Assembly (NCBI RefSeq): GCF_000444995.1
Contig: NC_022043.1
Coordinates: 1 to 64,000 of the forward strand
DNA length: 64,000 nucleotides
From: Paracoccus aminophilus JCM 7686
GTDB lineage: Bacteria > Pseudomonadota > Alphaproteobacteria > Rhodobacterales > Rhodobacteraceae
Direction of reading: 5' to 3'
This document shows, piece after piece, positions 1 to 8,350 of this stretch. Below the pieces are notes generated by a model. It was not told the origin of the DNA, did not search any database, and saw only the letters and a list, made by a program, of their open reading frames with translations. The first letter of the stretch is position 1. Each line of letters opens with the position of its first letter. The position numbers were made by a program, and so were the translations under genes.

Positions 1-801
1 TCATGCACCGATATGGATCCGGCGAAGCCCCGGAAACTCCAAAGCCGCTGCGTCCTGCACACGTCGCGCATGATGGTTCAGCACATATTGGGCGATGAAA
101 CCCGAGGGCGCGCTCAACATCAAAAGCCCGGCATCGAAGCCCTGAAAATCAAGGCTTGCGAACCAGTTGCGATGAAGCTCTGGATCGCTTTCGGCCAGTC
201 GCGCCAAGGCCCTGCCCCACGCCGTCGATGGGGCGGATTGTGCTTGCGGACGGAAATCGACATGGACAACCTTCTCGGGAGGTTCAGCCTTGAGCGGCTC
301 GGCATGGCCATCCATCCGCGCCAGGAAATCCGGACCGACCTCCTGCCAGTGAGGTGCGCTTCGGCTATAGATCTCTCGTTGATTAAGACGATAGCCCGCC
401 ACCCTGCCCCGCAGCCCGGGCCGAAGCTGCAACAGGATCTTCGCCTCGATCATGCGCTTGATTTCGCGTTTGACGGTGCGCTCATCAACTGCCCACATCC
501 GGGCAAGCTCTTTCTGGCCAATACTGACCTCATCGAGCTTCCAGTTATAGCGTGCCGTGACCAGCGCAACCAATCGCAGCATTGAAGTTTGAAAGCCCGG
601 CGTGCCGTTCAGCCCTGCTATCGCAATGGCGGTCAATAAGTCATACTTCAGCGAACCCGCCTGCGGGCCTGTAAAGCGTTTGAGATCCATCTGACGTACC
701 CACTGCTCGGTCCGGCTTCTTTGGCCGATTCTTGACTGGCTCCAAGATGCCTGAAGATCCTGTCGTTTGTCAATCAGGCTCAGATTACGGGACCTTACCA
801 A
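1..801 (-). CDS. Plasmid replication initiator, DnaA-like type
   Basis: Probable replication initiator of this replicon. Residues about 85-140 look like a winged helix (KELARMWAVDERTVKREIKR), as in plasmid initiators. The last 50 residues (RNWFASLDFQ then LLMLSAPSGFIAQYV) resemble the N-terminal domain of chromosomal DnaA. No AAA+ ATPase motifs are present, so this is not DnaA itself. It fits the DnaA-like replicases of Rhodobacteraceae plasmids, which sit opposite a parAB operon, as here. The longest frame starts at a TTG (801) without a clear Shine-Dalgarno; the first ATG is at 690 and gives 229 residues, so the start is uncertain. The stop codon is the first three bases of the window. Role inferred from domains and context. 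Confidence 0.78.
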   Translation of the reverse strand: MVRSRNLSLIDKRQDLQASWSQSRIGQRSRTEQWVRQMDLKRFTGPQAGSLKYDLLTAIAIAGLNGTPGFQTSMLRLVALVTARYNWKLDEVSIGQKELARMWAVDERTVKREIKRMIEAKILLQLRPGLRGRVAGYRLNQREIYSRSAPHWQEVGPDFLARMDGHAEPLKAEPPEKVVHVDFRPQAQSAPSTAWGRALARLAESDPELHRNWFASLDFQGFDAGLLMLSAPSGFIAQYVLNHHARRVQDAAALEFPGLRRIHIGA

Positions 802-855
802 AACAAGCCGAAAATAAAGATTTGAGGGTTATATTGGTTAAGGGGGACAGATTGG

Positions 856-917
856 TGTCACCTAAACATAGGCGCTTTGTCACCTCAACTCGGGTTTTTC
901 CACCCGATCTGTCACCT
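856..917. repeat. Three direct repeats TGTCACCT, candidate iterons or initiator operators
   Basis: TGTCACCT occurs at 856-863, 878-885 and 910-917 in the divergent gap between the initiator gene and parA. Start-to-start distances are 22 and 32 bp, close to two and three helical turns, so all copies lie on one DNA face. That is the usual layout of iterons or of operators for a plasmid initiator. A short hairpin (CGGGT/ACCCG, 891-906) lies between copies two and three. No canonical DnaA box was seen. Confidence 0.55.
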
Positions 918-971
918 CACGTTGTCGCGCCAACGCGTAAAATCCCGTTCTTCGTCGAATCGAGGCGAAAT

Positions 972-1015
972 CGCGAATTAGCGAAGTCTCTGTTTTGCGT
1001 TTCCGTCAATTCGCG
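972..1015. promoter_or_regulatory. Inverted repeat upstream of parA, possible ParA operator
   Basis: CGCGAATT (972-979) and AATTCGCG (1008-1015) form a perfect 8-bp inverted repeat with 28 bp between arms, ending about 40 bp before the parA start. Partition operons of this type are usually repressed by the ParA N-terminal DNA-binding domain, so an operator is expected here. The assignment is inference. Confidence 0.35.
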
Positions 1016-1053
1016 TTATTTAGACAGGAAAGCGGCATAACGAGAGCAGTGAC

Positions 1054-2364
1054 ATGCGAGACCATTCTGATCTTCAATCCATGAACGAAAGGAGCCTTGC
1101 GCAGCAAGCGGCTGTGCGCAAGGCAACCTTCTCCCCGTCCGAGAAGAAGGTGCTCCGTCCCTTCTCCATCTGGGAAATCAGCCAGTTTATGTTCGACGTG
1201 CCCGCTGACACGTTGCGCAAGAAACTGTCGGATGATCCCTCCCTACCCCAAGGCGCGGTCGAAGAGGATGGCCGGCAGCGCTGGTTCAGTCTCTCGGAGA
1301 TCAATGAGCTCCGGCGCCGCCTGCGCTTTCGCGGCAGATCGCTGCTGCCCAAACGCCCCGGCGGTCGCGCGATGCGCGTGGCGGTCTCGAACTTCAAGGG
1401 CGGTGTCGGCAAGACGGTCGTTGCACATCACCTTGCGAATGCGGCGGCGCTTGATGGCTATCGCGTCCTTGTCATCGACTTTGACCCGCAAGCGACGCTG
1501 ACCCATTCGATGGGTCTGGTCGAGGTGAAGGAGTGGAATACGGTCTGGGGCATCATGTGTCGCGACCTGTGCCGCGAGGCGGACAGGATCGTCGCGGCCT
1601 ATGACGATCCGGAGGACTGCCCCTACCCGTCTTCCGATGAGCTTCCCGAGGATGTCCAATCCATCGGCGCCCAACGGGTGCAAGACTTCATCCAGAAGAC
1701 CGCTTGGTCGACCATCGACATTATCCCGAGCTGCGCGAATGCCGCCTTCGTCGAGTTCGCCAGCGCCCAGTACCGTGCGCTTCACAAGGCATGGAGTTTC
1801 TTCGGCTGTATCGCCCGCTATCTCGATGAGCTTCCGGAGGATCAGTATGACATCATCATCTTCGATTGCCCGCCGGCGATTGGCTATCAGTCGCTGAACG
1901 CGGCCTTCGCTGCCGACATTCTCTATATTCCGTCGGGGCCGGGCTATTGGGAATATGATTCAACGACCAGCTATCTCGGGCAGCTCGGCGACGCGATGGA
2001 GGATATTTCGACTGGCTTCGCCGCGATTGCGCAAGATGCCGGGATCCATCTGCCCAAACAGTTTGCGGATATTCGTTTGCTGATGACGCGCTTCGAAGCC
2101 TCCAATCCTCTTCATGCCGCTATGATGGATGCCTTCCGCAACGTGTTCGGCGCGGATGTGTGCAGGAACGCGATCGAGATGACGCGCGCGGTCGAACAAT
2201 CCGGGCGCTTCCAGCAATCGGTCTATGAGCAGGATTACCGGCTGATGACCCGCGAGACTTGGAAGAGGGCGCGTCAAAGTTTCGATTCCGCTTACGGCGA
2301 ATTCAGAGACACGGTTCTGCGCGCATGGGAGCAGCGTGAGGAGAAGAAGGAGGCACGCGCATGA
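1054..2364 (+). CDS. parA: ParA-type partition ATPase (RepA/type Ia)
   Basis: Walker-type ATPase that drives segregation of the replicon together with ParB and parS. The deviant Walker A motif KGGVGKT lies at residues 115-121, with its signature lysine K115. IIFDCPPAIGYQS near residue 270 is the Walker B region. Residues 25-95 (WEISQFMFDVPADTLRKKL, then WFSLSEINELRRR) look like a MerR-like helix-turn-helix. With 436 residues it belongs to the long, self-regulating type Ia class. Its last codons overlap the parB start by 4 bp (ATGA), so the two are translated together. It is divergent from the initiator gene, with the putative origin repeats between. Confidence 0.92.
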   Translation: MRDHSDLQSMNERSLAQQAAVRKATFSPSEKKVLRPFSIWEISQFMFDVPADTLRKKLSDDPSLPQGAVEEDGRQRWFSLSEINELRRRLRFRGRSLLPKRPGGRAMRVAVSNFKGGVGKTVVAHHLANAAALDGYRVLVIDFDPQATLTHSMGLVEVKEWNTVWGIMCRDLCREADRIVAAYDDPEDCPYPSSDELPEDVQSIGAQRVQDFIQKTAWSTIDIIPSCANAAFVEFASAQYRALHKAWSFFGCIARYLDELPEDQYDIIIFDCPPAIGYQSLNAAFAADILYIPSGPGYWEYDSTTSYLGQLGDAMEDISTGFAAIAQDAGIHLPKQFADIRLLMTRFEASNPLHAAMMDAFRNVFGADVCRNAIEMTRAVEQSGRFQQSVYEQDYRLMTRETWKRARQSFDSAYGEFRDTVLRAWEQREEKKEARA

Positions 2365-3410
2365 GCGGGAAAAATAAATTCGGCTTCGGCCCCGTCGATC
2401 CTGTCGAGCTCAAACCGCGCAAGCGTGACGTCGGTCCGATGGGTGCGGCCGTTCGCGAGGTTGCCGGGTCCTTGGCCGAAAGCACCGAGAACCTCGTGGA
2501 GCAGCGCCGGCAGAATGCGGCAGAGGCGAAACTTTTCCGTGCAGCCCAGGAAGAGGGCAGGGTGCTCGAGGCGATTTCGCTCGACGCAATTCGGACGGAT
2601 GACCTCCCCCGCGACCGTCTCGATCTCACGCTCATCGCGAATTCTGATGAGATGGAGGAGCTGAAGGCCTCCATGCGTGAGCGGGGCCAGAAAGAGCCGA
2701 TCGAGGTTTACCAAACTCAGGAAGGCTATCAGCTCAAGAAGGGTTGGCGGCGGCTGACGGCGTTGCGCCAGCTGCATGAAGAGACGCAGGATGCCCGTTT
2801 CGAAACGGTTCTCGCGCGCGTTGCGGAAGGGAGCGCCAGCCGGATCGACCTCTATATCGACATGGTTGAAGAGAACGTCATTCGCGAGGACCTGAGCTTC
2901 GCCGAGATGGCTCAGGTCGCTATCTCCGCCGCGAGTGATGCCTCGTTGGACGGGCAGGGGGCCGATGCGCTCGTGGGACGTATTTACGCGTCGCTGCATA
3001 AGATGAAGCGCTCTTACATCCGGAGCTTTGTCTTTCTTCTGCAATCGCTCGGGCCGTCGCTGCGCTTCCCAAAGGCAATTTCGCGCAACCTTGGTGTTGA
3101 GGCTGCTCGCAAGATCCAAGCCGCACCTGACTTGACGCAAGGGCTTCGCGATGAGCTCGAAGCTGCTGTGACAGCTGAGGAACAGGTTTCGACGCTTCAG
3201 CGATTTGTTGATGGGGTGGTCGTAACGCGAAGAACGCCTCCTGCAGGAGCGCCCAAGCGCGGGAAATATGAGTTCCATGTCGGCAACGCCAAGGTGACCG
3301 CGCGAAAGGGAGAATGCCGAATTCTTTCGGAGGTGGACTTCTCTGCCATCGACCGCCGACGATTGCAGGTGGCTATTGAAGCCTTCCAAAATGCTCTCCG
3401 CGATACGTAA
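2361..3410 (+). CDS. parB: ParB-type partition protein (RepB-like)
   Basis: DNA-binding partner of ParA that should load at the parS palindromes just downstream. Residues about 75-175 form the ParB/Srx nuclease-like fold with recognisable pieces: IANSDEMEELKASMRERGQ, then KKGWRRLTALRQL (related to the usual G.RR..A), then MVEENVIREDLSFAEMAQVA. A helix-turn-helix region follows at about 205-240. Length 349 fits plasmid RepB/ParB proteins. The start overlaps parA by 4 bp. The TAA stop lies inside the first palindrome GTAACCCGCGGGTTAC, so the gene end and the centromere are physically merged. Confidence 0.9.
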   Translation: MSGKNKFGFGPVDPVELKPRKRDVGPMGAAVREVAGSLAESTENLVEQRRQNAAEAKLFRAAQEEGRVLEAISLDAIRTDDLPRDRLDLTLIANSDEMEELKASMRERGQKEPIEVYQTQEGYQLKKGWRRLTALRQLHEETQDARFETVLARVAEGSASRIDLYIDMVEENVIREDLSFAEMAQVAISAASDASLDGQGADALVGRIYASLHKMKRSYIRSFVFLLQSLGPSLRFPKAISRNLGVEAARKIQAAPDLTQGLRDELEAAVTAEEQVSTLQRFVDGVVVTRRTPPAGAPKRGKYEFHVGNAKVTARKGECRILSEVDFSAIDRRRLQVAIEAFQNALRDT

Positions 3411-3422
3411 CCCGCGGGTTAC
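3407..3422. promoter_or_regulatory. parS-like palindrome, copy 1
   Basis: GTAACCCGCGGGTTAC is a perfect 16-bp palindrome that contains the parB stop codon. A nearly identical palindrome lies 39 bp downstream. Paired perfect palindromes directly after parB are the usual form of a plasmid centromere. ParB binding is inferred. Confidence 0.65.
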
Positions 3423-3437
3423 CTATGGTCTACAGCT

Positions 3438-3479
3438 CACGGCGCGTAACCCACGGGTTACGCGCCGTGTCTCTTTTTA
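3438..3479 (+). promoter_or_regulatory. parS-like palindrome, copy 2, also a terminator for parAB
   Basis: The core GTAACCCACGGGTTAC (3446-3461) matches copy 1 at 15 of 16 bases and sits inside a longer perfect inverted repeat with 15-bp arms (3438-3452 and 3455-3469; loop AC). It is followed by GTCTCTTTTT. The element therefore has the form of both a ParB site and an intrinsic terminator of the parAB transcript. Confidence 0.65.
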
Positions 3480-4028
3480 GGGACGCAGGAGCTATGTTTG
3501 GCCGGGGTGTGTGGCCGCAGGTTCAGGCTCGTGAGTGAGTGAGGTTTCGATACAAATTCCGCATAATAAGAGGATTGTGCAGATATGTCGCGATGACCGG
3601 TAGAGCCCTACTCAGCTGATCGGAAGTCCCAATCGACCGCTTGGCCCCCTGACGCGAGAAAGAATACGAGTTCGGACAGGCGTGTTTGACGGCGCTCTAG
3701 CATTGCGGCCTACGCAAGTAATCAAATTTTATCATGAGCAAACGGCTTGCCATTTAGGGCGGCATCTACCTGAAGCCCTGCCCTAAGATTGCTCCGCCTC
3801 GATTGTGATGCGGCACCCTGATCTTTCAAATACTTGGGAAGTCTCAGCAAAAGAGCGGTTGCCGGGCGGCTGGGTCTCTGACAGAAAGCGTTGACGCTCT
3901 CGCGCGATCAATCGTGCGGTGTCATATCAGCGGGTCCTCAGCGCGGGATCTGTCCCGATGGTCTGCGGCATTGCTCGGCCGACCACGCATTTCGCGCCCG
4001 ACGGGTGCCAATCTTGAGGGTCGCCCCG
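3480..4028. other. Non-coding stretch between partition module and glycosyltransferase gene
   Basis: No convincing gene was found in these roughly 550 bases. An open frame upstream of 4029 (from 3891) runs into the glycosyltransferase, but its extra 46 residues have no counterpart in the paralogue encoded at 8912-9967, so they are treated as untranslated. A weak dyad TTAGGGC/GCCCTAA (3754-3760, 3780-3786) is the only structure noted. Confidence 0.5.
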
Positions 4029-5081
4029 ATGGTTAATCCGCTTCGCTCCTATGGCACACGCTTGCGGAAACTGATCGGACGGTCAGGTCCGGATTTTTTC
4101 TCCGAAGCTGTCGAGACTTGGCAGGAGGCCCCGGGCGAGGAGCTTCCCTTTCATCCTGCACTTGCACTGTCGGGCCAGATCGACCGTATCCGAAGCAGCA
4201 TCTTTGCCTCGCTCCCAGAAACCATCGAGGCGCTGACCCGCGACGGGACGGCCTCGGAGGGGCCGACCATGGGCTGGCGCTTTCGCAATGTCGATCTGGT
4301 GGATGGCGTGCTCTACGGTCGCGGGGCGGAAATGCATCTGCGCGCGCGCCAAAACCGGCTGGGGCTTGCGTTCCGCCCGCGCCAATCGGCGAGCGGCGCC
4401 CTTTACGAAACCTGGACCACCAACCGCTGGTTTGGCAGTTGGTTGATGGATGAGCTGCTGACCTGGCCGCTGGCTCAGGCCACGGGCGCCGCTTTTCGCA
4501 CCGGAGCCGCGCCGCAATTGGGGGGCCATGCTGCCCGCTACGAAGAGATTTTGGGAGTCGTGCCGCGGCGCATTCAAGGCGATGTGCATTTTGACGAGCT
4601 CATCCTTTTCGGTGATCTCGCGAACAACCGCGGAAAATGGACGCGTCAGCGGCAATTGCGTGAGAAATTGCTACAGGGGCGTCAGCTTACATCGGTTCCC
4701 GGCGTTTTTCTCTTGCGCGGAACCGGGGGCGATCTGCGGCTTTTGCTCAATGAGCGTCAATTGGCTGAGCGTCTGGCGGCCGAGCGCGGGTTCCTCGTGC
4801 TCGATCCCATGGTTTCAACCGTTGACGAAATTGTTGCGGCTTGCGGCGCGGCCAAAGCGATTGTCGGTGTCGAGGGGAGCCAGTTGGTCCATGGCATCAT
4901 CAGCGCACCGGCGGGTGCGGCCATCGTGCCAATTCAACCGCCTGACCGGGTTGCGGCGACGCTGAAGCAAATCTCGGACCGGCTGGATCAGCGATTTGGC
5001 CTTCTGGTCGCGGAAGGCCATGAGACCGCCTTTACGCTCGATTGGAAGGATTTGGCGGCGACGCTCGATCTGTTCTCATGA
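4029..5081 (+). CDS. GT61-family (DUF563) glycosyltransferase
   Basis: Probable glycosyltransferase acting on a surface glycan. The C-terminal half carries the GT61-type block AKAIVGVEGSQLVHGI and FLLRGTGGDLRLLLNERQL, matching VGVEGSQLNHGI and FLLRGHSGDQRRLLNEDEL in the paralogue at 8912-9967. The two align over their whole length (ALYETWTTNRWFGSWLMDEL against ALYETWVGNRWFGNWLLDDC). The start at 4029 is chosen because MVNPLRSYGTRLRKL aligns with MWSWRPLSYRLGRL and GAGGG lies just upstream; this gives 350 residues against 351 in the paralogue. It faces the minus-strand cluster end to end. Donor and acceptor sugars cannot be read from the sequence. Confidence 0.75.
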   Translation: MVNPLRSYGTRLRKLIGRSGPDFFSEAVETWQEAPGEELPFHPALALSGQIDRIRSSIFASLPETIEALTRDGTASEGPTMGWRFRNVDLVDGVLYGRGAEMHLRARQNRLGLAFRPRQSASGALYETWTTNRWFGSWLMDELLTWPLAQATGAAFRTGAAPQLGGHAARYEEILGVVPRRIQGDVHFDELILFGDLANNRGKWTRQRQLREKLLQGRQLTSVPGVFLLRGTGGDLRLLLNERQLAERLAAERGFLVLDPMVSTVDEIVAACGAAKAIVGVEGSQLVHGIISAPAGAAIVPIQPPDRVAATLKQISDRLDQRFGLLVAEGHETAFTLDWKDLAATLDLFS

Positions 5082-5231
5082 GCACGAATAGATGATCCGT
5101 CAAAGCGCAGAGAATTGCTCGCGCGCGATTGCCCGGCAGTTGTAAGCACCGTGCACATAACAGTGCACACGGCCTTCGCATAAGAGTCGATTTGTGCCTT
5201 TGAACTCCGGGTCACGGGAGTAGTCGTTCTC

Positions 5232-5261
5232 TCTCGGGCCGCAGGTTTGCGCCGCCCGAGA
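5232..5261. terminator. Strong hairpin between convergent genes
   Basis: TCTCGGGC-CGCA, loop GGTT, TGCG-CC-GCCCGAGA forms a 12-bp stem with a two-base bulge between the convergent ends of the GT61 gene and the decarboxylase gene. There is no clear T-run on either side, so it may be a weak bidirectional terminator or a 3' end stabiliser. Confidence 0.45.
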
Positions 5262-5269
5262 ACAGAATC

Positions 5270-6538
5270 TTATCGCTCGGGTTGCTGCCCAAGCCAGTTT
5301 GCATCCTGCATCCCCGTTTCGGTGACCAGCACCTCGTTCGGCCAGGGATGGCTGATGAAATTGATCGGGCTGGCCGACGGACCATAGGCGCCGCAATTTT
5401 GGATGACGACGAGATCGCCTTCATCAAGCCTCGGCAGCTCGACCCCGGTGCCGAGCCGGTCGATCGAGGTGCAAAGCGGCCCCGCGATATCGACGGGACC
5501 GATCGGACGGGAGCCCGCATCATCGCCGCCAACCCGCCGGAGAATATAGTTCCGGCGCAGGACCATGCCGAAATTGCCCGTGGCCGCGAGATTGGCATTC
5601 AGCCCACCGTCGCAGAGGGCAATGTCCCGTCCGCGCGAGTGTTTCGTCGCAAGCACTTGTGTCAGAAAGACGCCCGCCGGTCCGGTCAGATAGCGCCCAA
5701 GCTCCAGCGCAAGGCGGGTCTCGCCAAAGCGCGGATCGGTTTTCAGCGCGTCGAGATCTGGATTGATCACCTCCGCGATCGCCTCAAGATCAAGCTCCTG
5801 ATCGCCGGGATGATAGGGGATGCCAAGGCCCGCGCCGAAAATCAGCCGTTCGGGCGTCAGATCGTAGCGCGCACAGATCTCGCGGAAGATCGTGATGAAA
5901 CCGCGCCAATTTTCGCAGATTGCATCGGCTTTGAGCGATTGGGTGCCCGAATAGATATGAAGCCCGATGACGCGCAGGCCGGGCAGTGACAGAGTTTCGG
6001 GAATGACCTCAGGCGCGGCCTCAATGTCGATGCCAAAGGGACTGGGCCGCCCCGCCATCTGATCGCCGAACCCCTTCGGCACACGGTCGGGACCGAGGCG
6101 CAAGAGCACCGGCTGGACCTTGCCAATTGCGAGCGCGATCTGATTGGCCAGCCGCGCCTCGCGCAGGCTTTCAAGGACCAGTTCGCCGATCCCCGCGGAG
6201 ATTGCGGCGCGGAGCTCGCTTTCGCGCTTGGCCGGGCCGGTGAAGCTGATCCGCTCGGGCGGCCAGCCGGCGCGCTGCGCAAGGGAAAGCTCACCGCCCG
6301 ACGAGATATCAAGGGTCTCAAGACGGTCGCGCATCCAGCCCAGAAGAGCCGGGTTCGGATTGCTTTTCACCGCATAGCTGATGTCGAACCGGCCCGCAAA
6401 AGCCGCCTTCAGCCGTGCCAACCGGGCCGCGAGCACATCGGTGAAATAGACATAGGCGGGCGTGCCGAACGTCGCGGCGACGGTCTGAAGCTCCGCGTCG
6501 CGGTCTGGGCCGATCTGGTTACTCGAGTGAGCTGACAT
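5270..6538 (-). CDS. PLP-dependent decarboxylase, LysA/BtrK-like (fold III)
   Basis: Member of the Orn/DAP/Arg decarboxylase family with an alanine-racemase-like barrel. FDISYAVKSNPNPALL contains the PLP lysine K58. SSGGELSLAQRAG and GPAKRESEL are typical early motifs, and GPLCTSIDRLG supplies the active-site Cys and Asp from the C-terminal domain (CESGD in LysA). Close relatives occur beside AMP-forming ligases and carrier proteins in exosortase-A polysaccharide loci. The butirosin enzyme BtrK uses the same fold to decarboxylate an amino acid held on a carrier protein. Here the gene overlaps the carrier-protein gene by 20 bp, so a carrier-bound substrate is the leading idea. A diaminopimelate or ornithine decarboxylase is less likely in this context. 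Confidence 0.85.
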   Translation of the reverse strand: MSAHSSNQIGPDRDAELQTVAATFGTPAYVYFTDVLAARLARLKAAFAGRFDISYAVKSNPNPALLGWMRDRLETLDISSGGELSLAQRAGWPPERISFTGPAKRESELRAAISAGIGELVLESLREARLANQIALAIGKVQPVLLRLGPDRVPKGFGDQMAGRPSPFGIDIEAAPEVIPETLSLPGLRVIGLHIYSGTQSLKADAICENWRGFITIFREICARYDLTPERLIFGAGLGIPYHPGDQELDLEAIAEVINPDLDALKTDPRFGETRLALELGRYLTGPAGVFLTQVLATKHSRGRDIALCDGGLNANLAATGNFGMVLRRNYILRRVGGDDAGSRPIGPVDIAGPLCTSIDRLGTGVELPRLDEGDLVVIQNCGAYGPSASPINFISHPWPNEVLVTETGMQDANWLGQQPER

Positions 6539-6755
6539 AGGCCACGATCCGGTCCACGCTGTCGAAATTCTCGAGGGTCACATCCACCGGAGGAATGGTG
6601 GTGCGCGCCTTCTCTTCGATGAAGCCGATCAGGCTGACCAGCGAGACGGAATCGAGGATGCCGCTGCTAAAAAGTTCGGTGTCGAGATCAATCGGCGGGG
6701 CAATGTTCAGCTCTTCGATAAGGTAAGAGATCAAATCGTCGGCGGCGAGGGTCAT
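6519..6755 (-). CDS. Acyl/peptidyl carrier protein
   Basis: A 78-residue carrier protein. SSGILDSVSLVSLIGF holds the phosphopantetheine attachment serine S36 within the D-S-V motif. The protein is acidic and of normal carrier length, ending with the usual fourth helix (NFDSVDRIVAYVSSLE). It should carry an acyl or aminoacyl thioester made by the AMP-forming ligase encoded 20 bp upstream. Its gene overlaps the decarboxylase gene by 20 bp, which suggests coupled synthesis. It is not the fatty-acid AcpP, which would sit among fab genes. Confidence 0.88.
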   Translation of the reverse strand: MTLAADDLISYLIEELNIAPPIDLDTELFSSGILDSVSLVSLIGFIEEKARTTIPPVDVTLENFDSVDRIVAYVSSLE

Positions 6756-6775
6756 ATTCGTAAAATCCTTGGGTT

Positions 6776-8350
6776 TTAGACTGAGGTCATCGAGTTGCGG
6801 GCGGCGGCGATAATTGCTGGCCGGTCAAGTTTGCCGCTGGCGGTGCGCGGCATGCCCTCAGCCCAGGCAAAGAGGCGGCGTGGACGCATATAATGGGCCA
6901 TGTGGCGATTGCAGTAACTGTTCAACTCACGTTCTTCGGCGCCGGGCAGCAGGGTCGCGGCGACATGGACGGCCTCGCCGAGATCGAGGTCCTCTTCCCC
7001 CCAGGCGACGACATCGCTGACCATCCCGCTTTGCGCGATCAAATCCTCGACCTCGGTCGGACTAAGCCGAAAGCCGAGCGTCTTGATCATATCGTCCATC
7101 CGGCTGACAAACCACAGATCGCCATCCGTGTCGATCCGGACGAGATCACCCGACCAGACCACCGGCTCCGCGCCGATTACCCCTTCAAGCGCGGGGCAGG
7201 GCCGGATCTTTTCGGCAGTGATTTCGGGGCGTTCCCAATAGCCTAGGCTGACCAGCGGACCGGCATGGACGAGCTCGCCCTGCTCCCCCGGACCGGCAAG
7301 ACCACCTTCGGGTGTCACGACAAAGATCCGCGCATTCGGGATCTGCTGGCCGATCGCGCCCATCTTTTGCGCAAAACGCTCGGGCGGGAGATAGGTCGAG
7401 CGGAAGGCCTCGGTCAGCCCATACATCAGATAGATGTCGACGCCCGGAAAGACCTGCGGCATCGCCTCGAGCACGGGTTGCGGGATCTTGCCGCCGGTAT
7501 TGGTGATGCGGCGCAGATCGGGCAGATCGGTCGGGCTGGATTGCTGCATCCGCACGATCGGGCCCCAGAGCGGCGGCACGCCCGCGATGCCGGTCACGCG
7601 CTCGGCCTTGGCCATGCGCAAGATCTCGGCAGGCATGGTCAGGGGCTGGTGAACCACCGTGCCCCCGGTCAGCATCATCGTGGTCAGCTGGTTCAACCCA
7701 GCGTCGAAACTATAGGGCAGCACCGACAGCAGCCGGTCGCTGTCGTCGAGCTTCAGATACTCCGTGACCGAAATCGCGCCGATCCGGATATTGCGATGGC
7801 TGAGCATCACGCCCTTGGGCATCCCGGTTGAGCCCGAGGTATAGATGATCGCGGCAAGGCCTGCGGGATCGACCTCGACCGCTGCGGTCTTCTGATCGGC
7901 CGGAAGCGCCGCCCAGAGATCCGCGCCCGCAGGCGGCTCGGTGCCCTTGCCATGCACGAGCAGGGCGGTTTCCGGGGCAAGCGCATGCTCGCCGGTCAGA
8001 CCGCGAAGCGCCGTTTCCTCAAGGATCACCGCGCGCGCCCGGCAATCGCGCGCGACATAGGCAAGCTGCGCCGCGGTCCAGCGCGTGTTGACATTGACGA
8101 CCACCGCCCCGGCTTTCCAGGCACCGAACATCGCCGCAACCTCGTCGATGCCTTTGCGCAGATGAACGATCACCCGGTCGCCCGCTGCGATGCCGCGCGC
8201 GATCAGCCAATCGGCAATCCGTCCGGCTTCGCCGGCAAGATCGGCATAGCGCGCTTGCCGCCCGGGATCGACCGCCGCGATCTTGTCGGCGCGGTCGGGC
8301 AGGTTATCGGCCAAAAGCCACCAGAGCGCGCGATCGAAGGTCTCAATCAT
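6776..8350 (-). CDS. AMP-forming acyl/amino-acid:carrier-protein ligase
   Basis: ANL-superfamily adenylating enzyme of 524 residues. IIYTSGSTGMPKGVMLSHRN is the P-loop core, YLMYGLTEAF the A5 motif, VWSGDLVRIDTDG the A7 motif, and SGKLDRPAI near the C-terminus holds the catalytic lysine (A10). It probably activates a carboxylic or amino acid and loads it on the carrier protein encoded next. It resembles the ligases of exosortase-A polysaccharide loci more than long-chain acyl-CoA ligases. The start overlaps the acetyltransferase gene by 8 bp. The substrate cannot be assigned from sequence alone. Confidence 0.82.
   Translation of the reverse strand: MIETFDRALWWLLADNLPDRADKIAAVDPGRQARYADLAGEAGRIADWLIARGIAAGDRVIVHLRKGIDEVAAMFGAWKAGAVVVNVNTRWTAAQLAYVARDCRARAVILEETALRGLTGEHALAPETALLVHGKGTEPPAGADLWAALPADQKTAAVEVDPAGLAAIIYTSGSTGMPKGVMLSHRNIRIGAISVTEYLKLDDSDRLLSVLPYSFDAGLNQLTTMMLTGGTVVHQPLTMPAEILRMAKAERVTGIAGVPPLWGPIVRMQQSSPTDLPDLRRITNTGGKIPQPVLEAMPQVFPGVDIYLMYGLTEAFRSTYLPPERFAQKMGAIGQQIPNARIFVVTPEGGLAGPGEQGELVHAGPLVSLGYWERPEITAEKIRPCPALEGVIGAEPVVWSGDLVRIDTDGDLWFVSRMDDMIKTLGFRLSPTEVEDLIAQSGMVSDVVAWGEEDLDLGEAVHVAATLLPGAEERELNSYCNRHMAHYMRPRRLFAWAEGMPRTASGKLDRPAIIAAARNSMTSV

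Noticed and set aside
3891..4028. Extended N-terminus of the first GT61 protein
   Set aside because: No counterpart in the paralogue, and a better ribosome-binding site lies at 4029.
5151..5168. Two GTGCAC palindromes six bases apart in the convergent gap
   Set aside because: Too short to call; a restriction-site-like hexamer pair expected by chance.
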